Assembly (NCBI GenBank): GCA_023374025.1
Contig: SIJG01000028.1
Coordinates: forward strand, 1,126,040 to 1,190,039
Length of the DNA stretch: 64,000 nucleotides
From: Heterodera schachtii
Taxonomy: Eukaryota > Nematoda > Chromadorea > Rhabditida > Heteroderidae
Reading direction: 5' to 3'
The translations under genes were made by a program, and so were the position numbers. The notes under the pieces were generated by a model, which was not told where the DNA came from, made no database searches, and saw nothing but the letters and a program-made list of their open reading frames with translations. Every line of letters begins with the position of its first letter. Position 1 is the stretch's first letter. Below, piece by piece: positions 25,196 through 34,040 of the stretch.

Positions 25196-28100
25196 CAGTC
25201 ACCATGGCGACGACCAAAAGAAGAACTGCCAACAAATTTTTCATTATCATATCGTCGTTTAATGATTTTATTAAACAAATTAAAAATAGCCCCAAATGAA
25301 CTAAATGCGTTAAACGACTTATTTAAAGAAAATTTAATGGAAGGAATTGTGGAGGAATCAGAAATAAAAGGGTTTGCTGAACATTTTCTTCCTCATCATT
25401 GCGTTTTTACAAAAGGCAAAAAACCGAGGGTTGTCTATGATGCATCTGCCAAGATAAGAGGTGGAAAAAGTTTGAATGATATGCTTTTTAGAGGACCTAT
25501 CGAAATGCCCCAAATACCTGGACTTTTAATGAGATCACGGATTCCAAAAATAGCTCTATGGGGAGATATACAGAGAGCATTTTGGACACTGGAATTGAAA
25601 CAAGAGGAAAGAGATTTTGTAAAATTTTTATGGGTCAGAGATGTAAACAAACCAATTACTCAAGCAAATTTGTTGGTTCTTCGTTTCAAAAGAGTCCCAT
25701 TCGGAGTTATTTCCTCACCCTTTTTATTGGGAGCCACAATTCGTTTCCATTTAAAGAAATATAATTTTGCTTTAGCAAGAGAAATAGAGAAAAATCTATT
25801 TGTTGATAACATTTTTGTTGGTTGTGACAATAATGAAGAAGCATTCGAAAAATATTTAAAAATGAAAGAGATATTTCATGAGGCAAAAATGAATTTGAGA
25901 GAATTCGTTTCAAATTCAGAAAAGGTAAACAATCAGATACCGGAAATGGATAGATTGGACAAAGAACATCCAAAAATAATGGGTGTTAAGTGGGATATAA
26001 AGATTGATGAATTTTCACTAGAATTTCCTAAAATTGAGAATTCAAAAATTACAAGGAGAACGGTACTTAGAGATTTGAATTCAGTTTTCGATCCCTGTGG
26101 ATGGGCAGCACCGTGTTTATTACCAGCAAAATTATTTTTCCAAACTTTATGGGAAAATGAAAGAAAATGGGACGATAATTTGGAGAAAATTCAATGTGAA
26201 ACATGGAAAAGAATAACAGAAAGTTGGCAAGGAATAAATTTTAAAATTAAACGAAAAATAGAAATGACAAAAAATGGTACAAAACAATTACATGTCTTTG
26301 TAGATGCGTCTAAAGATGCTTACGCAACATGTGTTTATTTTCGGAGCATGGAGAAAAAGGTCGAAATTCAACTTCTTTACTCACGGAGCAGATTAAAACC
26401 AAGAAAAATGAAAATTTCAATTCCAAGGATGGAACTTTTGGGGGTATTAATTGGTTCAAGAGCTATAAAATTTGTAAAAAAGGAATTAGGAATAAAAATT
26501 GATGAACAATTTCTATGGTGCGATTCCAAACCGGTACTAAGTTGGGTAAATTCAAATTGTGATCACCCGAGATTTGTGATAAATCGATTAAGCGAAATCA
26601 AAGAAAATTGTGAACTTGAATTTAGATATATTCCAACAGAACAAAACCCGGCTGATGTAGCCAGCAGGGGTTGTACTCCCAGTGAATTAAAAATTCATCC
26701 TTTATGGTGGTCAGGACCTGAATGGCTCAAAGGTTCAGAATCAGAATGGCCTAAAGAAATGAGTTTCAGAATTTTGCCAATAAAAGATGAAGAAGGACCG
26801 GAATTAATTGGAGTTTTAAAAAGTGATGAAATTGAAAATGAATTCATTAATTTTAAAAATTATACAGACTGGCACAAATTAGTAAAAATCTTTGCAAGAT
26901 TACTTAAAATTGCCAAGATATGGTTGAAATTAATTAAAAAGGAGTTAAATTTGTTCAAATTATCAGAAGGAGAACACATAATATCAGAAGATTATGAAAG
27001 GTCTGAAAACTTTTTACTAAAATTAGGTCAAAAAGGATGGGAAGAATATGTGGGAAAAAATAACCAGATTAAATGGGAAAATGATGAAGACGGTTTAATA
27101 CGCTTAAAAACACGGATCGATCTGAGTAAAACCTTAAAGACATTTAAGAATCCTATTGTGTTTCCTAAAGGGTCTAAAATTATAGAAATTCTCATTTTAA
27201 AGGCACACAAGAACGTAATGCATGAAAAAGTAGATGCCACTCTAAACAATTTTCTGGGTGAATTCTGGGCACCAGGTGTCCGAAATAAGGTGAAAAGAGT
27301 TTTAAAGTGTTGCGTGATTTGTCGAAAAAATACGGGACCACCATTTGCGTTGCCATCAATGCCACCCCACCCGAAATATAGAGTACAGCGATCATTTCCA
27401 TTCGAATTTGTGGCATTAGATTATTTAGGACCATCGGTTATTAAGTCCATGATCAAAGGAGAACAAGACAGCAAATATTGGATTGTTCTGATTACCTGTC
27501 TTACCACGAGGGGTGTGTATTTGGAACCAGTGTTCGATTTAACAGCTGAGTCCTTTTTACATGTATTAAGAAGATTTGCAAGTAGAAGGGGCAAACCAAA
27601 ATGCATAATGTCTGATAATGCCCAAAATTTTAAATTAGCAGCAAAGACGGCAGGAACATATGACCCAAAAAATACAAATAAAAAGGAATATAAACTAGAT
27701 AATTATCTAACTAACAATAAAATATCTTGGAAATTTATACCGGCATTATCGCCCTGGGAAAATGGTTGCGCGGAAAGACTTGTGAAATTATGTAAAGATG
27801 CTTTTAAATCCGCTTTAGGAAGAATAATTTTGACGGCAGAAGAATTGCGCACCTTTTCGGCCGAAGTTGAATCAATTTTAAATACAAGACCAATAACACA
27901 CGTCTCGATTGAGCCCGACGGTATAAGGGCATTAAGGCCTATAGACTTTATTAATCCGGGAACAGTATTAGGTATAGAATTCCCGGATAATGAGGATGAC
28001 AATGATCCTGAATTTAAAATTGGCCGTGAATCTTTAGAAGAAAAACTAAAGGAAAGATGGAAACGGACAAACAGAGCATTAGACATATTTTGGGACCGGT

Positions 28101-28495
28101 GGAATCGGGAATATTTAATTATGCTAAGAAATAGAAATCAATGGTTCCATAAGGGTCCAAGATCAAAGGATTTAAGAGAACCAAGAGAGGGAGAAGTTGT
28201 AATGGTTGAAGACGACCTACGCCCGAGAAATACTTGGCCAATGGGTAGAATAATAAAATTAAATGGGAAACCAGGCGAAATTAGAAGTGTTATGGTCAAA
28301 ATGATCTCCGGAAGAGTGGTAGAAAGACCGGTTAGTAAACTGTATCCCTTAGAAGTGAGCCATATAGAGCCAACAAACATAAAAGAAAGTCAAAATAAAG
28401 AACAAATTGAAGATCAAATCGATAAAGAAAGCCATGTGGATGAAAATAGAAAACAACACCCTATGATTACAAGAGCAAAAGCAAAAAATTTAAAA
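25196..28495 (+). CDS. pol: reverse transcriptase, RNase H, integrase
   Basis: The frame is open from 25,196. The first ATG, at 25,262, is internal to the RT leader and opens a 1,891-residue frame that continues into the envelope. Residues below count from it. RT: VVYDASAK (57-64), GDIQRAF with catalytic Asp102, VPFGVISSPFLL (145-156) and FVDN (180-183), where YVDD is the common form. RNase H: DAS near 347, Glu near 391 (RMELLG), Asp near 421 (CDSKP) and NPADVASRG. Integrase: an HHCC-type region at about 649-690 (ends CCVICRK), catalytic Asp near 721 (ALDYLG), Asp near 784 (MSDNAQNF) and Glu near 833 (WENGCAERL), 49 residues apart. These copy element RNA into DNA and insert it. No stop interrupts the 5.7-kb frame, suggesting fairly recent activity. 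Confidence 0.92.
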
Positions 28496-30937
28496 ATGGG
28501 GATTATTTGTATCGTAACAATGGTGTTAATTATAGGCATTTATGGTAAAAATATTGTAAAAATCACACCAAAATGCAAAGATTGCCGGATTAAATGTGAA
28601 CCAGTAGGAATTTTCATGAAAACACCAACAAGAATTAAGAAGTTCGAAATTTGTTGCATGGGTAGCTGTTTTACTCGCTCCTTTGTCAAACAAATGCGTT
28701 ATAATTTGCCAAAAGAGTACCTATTAATAGAACATGAATGCACAATTACTTTCTGGTCAAAAAGGAAAGTAAAATATCGAAATAAAATTTTTTGTCCATC
28801 AGTTGAGAAATGTGAGTTAATTCAGTGGTTAAGTTTGGATTTATTTTTAAATCCGGAGTGTTGGACAGCTGGGACAGAAGTGATATACGGTATCAGTATT
28901 TTTATTCTTCTATTCATTTTTTTCTGCATACTCTCCTTTTTAAGGTCAATTGCAGAAACTTTACATTTCATTTTTAATTGTTTCTATTTACCATTTAAAG
29001 TCATCAAAAGATGTATAAAAAAAGACATAAAGTACGATGACGAGTTAGAAATGAATTTATTAAATAATAAACGAAAAAGAAATGATTTAAATGAATCAAT
29101 AAAGAAAAAGAGAAACAGAAGGTTAAAAAACTTAAGCCTAAAAGCAACCACTAGCATGACTTTCATTTCTATAATAGTATTGGCACTTATTAATAAAATA
29201 AATTGCGCTGCCGAAGTTGCAATTATTCAGGCAACCTCAGAGGACTGCATCCGAAAAACGAATGGGTCAATTTGTCGAATAAAAGGTACAGCGGAAATGA
29301 CAATTCTTCCAGCTGGTCAGAAAATTTCTCTGGCACTAAAAAATCAATACAGCCAAACTATTGGCTTATTAAAAATAAAATTAAATTCACTCACTCTAAA
29401 TTGTGTGCAGGAAACGGTAGCTTGGCTACGAGATTACGGTATAAAAGTAAAATCAGCAAGAAGATGTCCCACTATGGGTACATGTAAGAAAGGGAAATGT
29501 GCAAATATTAGAACAAGCAAAAATATTGAAGAATTAAAAGAGTATTGGGATTACCCAGGAAACTCGTATTGTATGGAGGGAGAAAGAGTTTGGGGTTCGA
29601 AGTGTGCCCTACCATCATTCGGGATTAATGAGTGTTTTTTTTATAAAATAATAGCAATTCCAATAACTTCGACAGTTTGGAAACAAGTAAGGTGTTTAAA
29701 TTGGGATTATGAAATTAAAGCGGAAATTGAGCTAAAAAGTGAAAATAAATCAGTAAAAAAGGAATTAACTCTGTACCCGGGAATTACAGAAGAATGGAAT
29801 GAGTTTTCCTTTACGCCCCAAGGAGTAACTCCGCCTATTTCTCCTCTTTTAAGTGATTATTTCATTATTTCACAAAAAGACATAATTTATGCCGGAAAAG
29901 AAGTAAAAACTAAGTTAATTTGTAAAAATCAAATAAATGCTTCAAACTTCGAATGTGATTTACAAAAAGATGTTTGTCGTGAATGTTGGATAAACAGCAC
30001 CAAAGAGGAGCCATTAATCCAATGCGAATGTGAAGACTATTTAATTGAAGATTTGGAACCTAAACTCCCGTTTACTAATGATAAATTAAATTTAAGAAGT
30101 GAAGGAAGTAAAATTTTAAGCGAAACGAGTTATACACCGATACAATTATTAGTAAGAGTAGAAAATTTAAAAATAGTGGCGGAAATAGACGGAAATATTT
30201 GCAAAGCAAAACAAATTGGCCAATTATCTGGGTGTTATGAGTGCCAAACGGGAGGAGTACTTAATTACACTTGCTGGACAAATTGGGGAGAAAGCATTGC
30301 CGAGATAAGATGCCCAGGAGGTTTAATTTTTCTAGCAAAGTGTAAAAAAGAAGGTGAGAACCAAGTGGACATTCTTCCATTTAATCAAGCCAAAATTAAT
30401 ATGAATTGCAAAATTGTATGCCCGGGAGGGAAAAATGAGTTAAAAATAAAGGGCAAGCTTATGTATATACCAGTAAATGAAAGAGTGTTTAAAATCCGCA
30501 CTTCAGAAAGATTAAAAATAAAAAAAAGTGGCAAATTGAAATGGGACGATTTATTTGAATTCGATTTTAAAAATTTATTTAATCCTTTGCAAAATTTTAA
30601 TAATTTGACCTTTCTCATTATTTTGTTATTTCTCACAATTGGAGTCATTTTTATTTTATGGAAATTTTTACCTCTGTTTATGGGATACCGATTTGTCATC
30701 GGCATTTTGATTTTTGAAATTTCAAATATTTCTTGCTCTCCGACCCCGGGAGGGATGATGCTATGCATCAAAGATCAAAGGCTTATCATGATCAGAATGG
30801 ATGAATCAAAAGATTGGGACCAAAATGGGGTGAAAGAGGGCAGCTTATATAAGCATACAAAACCCAGCAAATTCACCATTCACAAAATTCCTCAATTCAC
30901 CCAATCCCTAAAATGTACCAAAATTCGAAAGAAGTGA
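28496..30937 (+). CDS. env: envelope: phlebovirus Gn/Gc-like glycoprotein precursor
   Basis: This is the continuation of the pol frame (residues 1079-1891) without a stop; 28,496 is an internal ATG before a hydrophobic segment (1081-1095). A Cys-rich Gn-like part follows (about 1100-1200), then a membrane segment (about 1205-1227), a basic cytosolic stretch, and a second signal-like segment (1299-1316, ending INCA) that would start a Gc-like ectodomain. That ectodomain is rich in paired cysteines. A Trp-Gly...Cys-x9-Cys-Phe-Phe block at 1444-1460 resembles the fusion-loop region of class II fusion glycoproteins. A C-terminal membrane anchor lies at about 1782-1806. The family role would be membrane fusion of enveloped particles. 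How env is expressed is unclear because it is fused in frame to integrase; splicing or proteolysis would be needed. The Gc assignment rests on architecture and cysteine pattern. Confidence 0.75.
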   Translation: MGIICIVTMVLIIGIYGKNIVKITPKCKDCRIKCEPVGIFMKTPTRIKKFEICCMGSCFTRSFVKQMRYNLPKEYLLIEHECTITFWSKRKVKYRNKIFCPSVEKCELIQWLSLDLFLNPECWTAGTEVIYGISIFILLFIFFCILSFLRSIAETLHFIFNCFYLPFKVIKRCIKKDIKYDDELEMNLLNNKRKRNDLNESIKKKRNRRLKNLSLKATTSMTFISIIVLALINKINCAAEVAIIQATSEDCIRKTNGSICRIKGTAEMTILPAGQKISLALKNQYSQTIGLLKIKLNSLTLNCVQETVAWLRDYGIKVKSARRCPTMGTCKKGKCANIRTSKNIEELKEYWDYPGNSYCMEGERVWGSKCALPSFGINECFFYKIIAIPITSTVWKQVRCLNWDYEIKAEIELKSENKSVKKELTLYPGITEEWNEFSFTPQGVTPPISPLLSDYFIISQKDIIYAGKEVKTKLICKNQINASNFECDLQKDVCRECWINSTKEEPLIQCECEDYLIEDLEPKLPFTNDKLNLRSEGSKILSETSYTPIQLLVRVENLKIVAEIDGNICKAKQIGQLSGCYECQTGGVLNYTCWTNWGESIAEIRCPGGLIFLAKCKKEGENQVDILPFNQAKINMNCKIVCPGGKNELKIKGKLMYIPVNERVFKIRTSERLKIKKSGKLKWDDLFEFDFKNLFNPLQNFNNLTFLIILLFLTIGVIFILWKFLPLFMGYRFVIGILIFEISNISCSPTPGGMMLCIKDQRLIMIRMDESKDWDQNGVKEGSLYKHTKPSKFTIHKIPQFTQSLKCTKIRKK
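30841..30858 (+). promoter_or_regulatory. TATA-like box near the end of env
   Basis: CTTATATAAGCATAC lies in the last 100 bp of the env frame, about 60 bp upstream of the ATG at 30,913. It could be the U3 promoter of a 3' LTR whose start overlaps env, or a promoter for the downstream frame. No second copy was found elsewhere in the window, so the LTR reading is unproven. Confidence 0.4.
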
Positions 30938-32193
30938 TTGACTTTGCAGCGGAAAATTTGGGCTGTGAAAAAGGAGAGCTTGCGGTTGTTCTTCAAAGAA
31001 TTTCAAAAAGAAGTGCGCTAACAAAATTGATCACCGAAACACTCAACCGTGGCGCAACATTGTGGTACCGACTCGACGATGGGTACATACAAAAATTGGG
31101 CAACAAGCTGAGCATATCGGCAGACCGGCCTTTTATTGGTTCACGGCCCCGTGTTTCTCATCGCATCTTTGCTTTTCAAATATTGAGAATCAGAAGAACA
31201 CAGGGAAGTGTGCTCGGCCCAATGGTTGTGACCGGCGGCGTTTATTATCCACTTGGGGGGCTAATTTTTCGGAATTTTCGAGACCAATACGATGATTTTG
31301 GAGAGTTTTTTGCCGGTTTTATGAAAGAAGAGTTGGTGGTGAATGTTGCTAAACCGCGCGTGAAAATGGGTGAAGCGACGAACAAGACGACTTGTGGAGA
31401 AGAACCGGATGAGCAACATGTAAGGGATTCAACAAAAAAAGTTGAAATTGTTAGCAAAAACCTAAATTTAATTGTCTCAGGTTTAAATGGAAATTTAAAG
31501 GTGGACTATGAAAGTTTAATAGGCACGGAAAGCCAAGGGGGTGAAGCAATATTTAAGGTACGAGGGCGCGGCATGATGAAAGGCACATTCTTTTTACTCA
31601 TTCTTTGTATTTGGTGTACGGCATTTACGGATAAAGGAGTTTTGGCCATGAAAAATGGCAATGAAAAGGCAACTCGAGAAGGAAATGTGAACAATGAATT
31701 TAATTTTTCGGAAGAAATGCAATTATGGGAAAGAGAATTGGGCGGAGATGATGCTGAACAAACCATGACCCAAAAGGAGGAAGAGCCAAGACAGGAACCT
31801 GAACTTGAAAATGTGCCAAGCACTTCACGGGCATGTTCATTGCGGGTTGGAGAAGCGAAAATTGAATGCGGAAAAGGGAATGAAACAAATTTGGGTGGGA
31901 AAGGGAATGGAAAATGGGAAAAACAATTGCGATATTTCAGAAATGGTAATGAGCACGGGTTTACCGAATGGGTTTCAGTTGGATGGCCTGAATTGGGCTC
32001 AGGTTCACCAATGTATTCCCCCTCCCTCCCTGTTTTATCCCAACCCAAAGATAATGAGAACAGCGATTGTACAACCGCAACAATTGGCACAGCAACCGCA
32101 ATTATTGGCACAGCAACCGCAATTATTGGCACAACAGCCGCAACCATTGGCACAGCACCCTGCAACAGTCGGTTCAACAGCAGCAGCCATTGA
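30913..32193 (+). CDS. uncharacterised frame downstream of env
   Basis: A 426-codon ATG-led frame overlaps the env stop by 25 nt in another frame. Base composition is near 45% G+C, much higher than any flank, which argues for coding. Residues 1-220 contain no motif I recognise (includes GATLWYRLDDGYIQKLG and RDQYDDFGEFFAGFM). Residue 221, at 31,573, begins MMKGTFFLLILCIWCTAFT, which looks exactly like an N-terminal signal peptide, so a separate secreted product may start there, followed by an acidic, charged region. The last 40 codons are Thr/Ala-rich only because the frame runs off the Gln-rich reading. GGTAATGAG to GGGTTTCAG (31,946-31,979) could be a very short intron that would move the frame into the Gln-rich one. 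It may be an accessory retroelement gene, LTR sequence that is open by chance, or a host gene. Confidence 0.45.
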   Translation: MYQNSKEVIDFAAENLGCEKGELAVVLQRISKRSALTKLITETLNRGATLWYRLDDGYIQKLGNKLSISADRPFIGSRPRVSHRIFAFQILRIRRTQGSVLGPMVVTGGVYYPLGGLIFRNFRDQYDDFGEFFAGFMKEELVVNVAKPRVKMGEATNKTTCGEEPDEQHVRDSTKKVEIVSKNLNLIVSGLNGNLKVDYESLIGTESQGGEAIFKVRGRGMMKGTFFLLILCIWCTAFTDKGVLAMKNGNEKATREGNVNNEFNFSEEMQLWERELGGDDAEQTMTQKEEEPRQEPELENVPSTSRACSLRVGEAKIECGKGNETNLGGKGNGKWEKQLRYFRNGNEHGFTEWVSVGWPELGSGSPMYSPSLPVLSQPKDNENSDCTTATIGTATAIIGTATAIIGTTAATIGTAPCNSRFNSSSH

Positions 32194-32846
32194 CACAACA
32201 GCCTCAGCAATTGCCGCAACAGCAAAGTCAACAACTGCCTCAACAGCCTCAGCAATTGCCGCAACAGCAGAGTCAGCAACTGCCTCAACAACCTCATCAA
32301 TTGCAATTGCAGCCGCAACAATCGGTTCAGCAGCCGCAACATTTTCCATCGCAGCCGCAACAGTTGGTTCAGCAGCCGCAACAATTGCCACAACAAGAAG
32401 TGCCGCAGTTGTTGCAACGAGTGCCGTATTCGGTACAACCGCCCCTACCATCGCAACAACAGCAGCAACAACGTCATCATCGACCTCTCTTTGGAAGAGA
32501 AAACCGATTCACATCTCGTAGAATTGGTCCAAACCGTTCACATCCGTACACCATTCGACTGCCAGCAGCAGCACAACAACCATTCCGTGAAGCACAGGAA
32601 GTTCAGCCGTCTTTGATCAATTGGCCCTGGGACACCCCCCCTAATCTCAATGTGCCATTCGAGATTCGCCGTGTCCTACTCCGTCGCTTAGCCCAAGAAA
32701 GGGAACATGCATTTGGCCTAGCCGGAGCAGTTCATCAATGGAACCCACCCATGGCAATTCTTTTGTTGGCCCTCGAAGCATTCTACAGCAGCCTTCTCGC
32801 CATGGCGGTAAATGAAGATGGTGGATCGGTGTCGGCACAACACTGA
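32067..32846 (+). pseudogene. Gln-rich repeat region and conserved-looking C-terminus
   Basis: The Gln-rich reading (units such as QQPQLLAQ and QQPQQLPQQ) starts at about 32,070 in one frame and passes to the next frame at about 32,155. It then continues without a stop to TGA at 32,844. The 780-nt frame begins with TTG, not ATG, and its first 28 codons are out-of-frame repeat, so it is not an independent gene. It is best read as the 3' part of the product beginning at 30,913 or 31,573. The last 110 residues are not repetitive (contain INWPWDTPPNLNVPF and a Leu/Ala-rich helix). The frame change inside the repeat may be replication slippage or a sequence error. Function unknown. Confidence 0.45.
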
Positions 32847-32997
32847 TCAGTCGCGGCGGGAGTGTCATCGCCAATCGATTAAAGCGATGAGGAAAGAAGG
32901 AAAAAGATGACTAATCGACCAAAGATCGAACAAAGGACAAATCATATTTAAGGAGTGATTGTTTTACATTCGAGATCATTCAAATTTGCTATTGGGA

Positions 32998-33003
32998 AAT
33001 AAA
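32998..33003 (+). terminator. poly(A) signal AATAAA
   Basis: AATAAA lies 155 nt downstream of the Gln-rich stop codon, within GGGAAATAAAGC. It is followed by a small hairpin-forming sequence (TTCCCCTAG ... CTAGGGAA, about 33,063-33,087). It would suit the 3' end of the transcript over 30.9-32.9 kb. Confidence 0.45.
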
Positions 33004-33123
33004 GCAAAGAGCATTGGGATTGATCAATAAATTTATTTGTGTTAAATATAATAAAAAAGGGTTCCCCTAGCCTTATTTACTAGGGAAGGTCATCCTGATC
33101 ACTCTGATCATAAAAAAGGAACG

Positions 33124-33263
33124 ACAACTACTTTATTAGATTTAGAATAAAATCCTTATTAAATTGTAATATTTTCCTATTTACAAATAATAAATTCAAC
33201 AACTTTATACAATTATGGCCGAATTTTTCGTGTTTTCAAGTCGTTATGCATACCTTTTTTATT
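33124..33263. repeat. dispersed repeat, also at 50.9 and 52.4 kb
   Basis: The block that includes AAATTGTAATATTTTCCTA and ATTATGGCCGAATTTTTCGT recurs in diverged form at 50,894-51,036 and 52,405-52,510. Further right, about 33,530-33,660 matches about 36,800-36,910 and 40,020-40,130 of the tandem unit, so 33.1-34.0 kb is a diverged partial copy of the same repeat complex. Confidence 0.7.
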
Positions 33264-34040
33264 TTGTATACTTTAGAGCATATTATGCTTAAATGTAGGG
33301 TGGTCAGGGCTCAAGCCAATTCTTATTAATTATCGCTATCAAAATTTTACATAAGAATTTTATCAAGAATAATATTGATTAATAGTTTTTGTTTTGTTTA
33401 AATGATTAATTCTATTTACATCTTCCAAAGAAATCTTTTTGCTTGATCTATACAAAAAATATCATAAATTTTAGAGAAATGAATGAGAGACAACGATAAA
33501 AGTGACAGAGAAATTTTTTAAATATTTCCTATGGAAAGAAATTTAAAATAATAACGAGAGAAAGATAAAACATTAAAAATTATCTTTTTAAAATTCACTA
33601 AAAAATTAATAAATATTTATTAAATTTTGAAAAAAACAATAAAGAGAAAAAGCGAAACATAATCTAATGATTGCTATAAATATTTTTTATTTAAAGAAAT
33701 ATTTTAATATTTAATAATAAAAAACATTTCTTTATTTTTTTAACATACGTTAAAAATTTTAATTTGGTTGGCTGACCATTTTACATTGGATTTATGAATA
33801 TAATTTATGTATTTTAAACCATTTGGGCAATTTTAAAAATTTAATAAGATTAATTTTAGCATTAAGAATTTCAAAACTAAATTAATCATTTTTAAATTGC
33901 ATTTATATTTAAATGTTTGTTTTATTTCCCATTAAAATTTAACATATTTGAAAAAAATATATTGAATTGTTATAATCAATGTTTATACTATATCTAATGT
34001 TCTTTAATTATATTATATTAAATTTAATTATTTTAAAATC

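Larger units (their letters stand above)
23990..33055 (+). mobile_element. BEL/Pao LTR retrotransposon with envelope, 5'-truncated
   Basis: Order of domains on the + strand: three gag zinc knuckles, aspartic protease, reverse transcriptase, RNase H, integrase, Gn/Gc-like envelope, then a further frame and a poly(A) signal. Protease-RT-RH-IN order with three CCHC-type knuckles and the BEL-type RT and RNase H motifs identify BEL/Pao. The gag part before the knuckles (normally several hundred residues), a primer-binding site and a 5' LTR are absent. No sequence of the 3' region is repeated upstream in the window, so an LTR pair could not be shown and the right limit is a guess from the AATAAA at 32,998. 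Two opposite frameshifts separate gag/protease from pol. Confidence 0.9.

Noticed and set aside
31506..32438. 310-codon - strand frame over 31.5-32.4 kb
   Set aside because: It overlaps the compositionally coding + strand frame. Its Leu/Arg/Gln-rich first half is the reverse of the repeat and no motif supports it.
32035..32451. Long - strand frame rich in Ala/Val with Cys-Gly repeats opposite the Gln tract
   Set aside because: It is the antisense reading of the CAA/CAG repeat; its composition follows entirely from the repeat.
23990..33055. A complete retroelement bounded by two LTRs
   Set aside because: No sequence from 30.7-33.1 kb is repeated upstream of 24 kb, and the capsid half of gag is absent.
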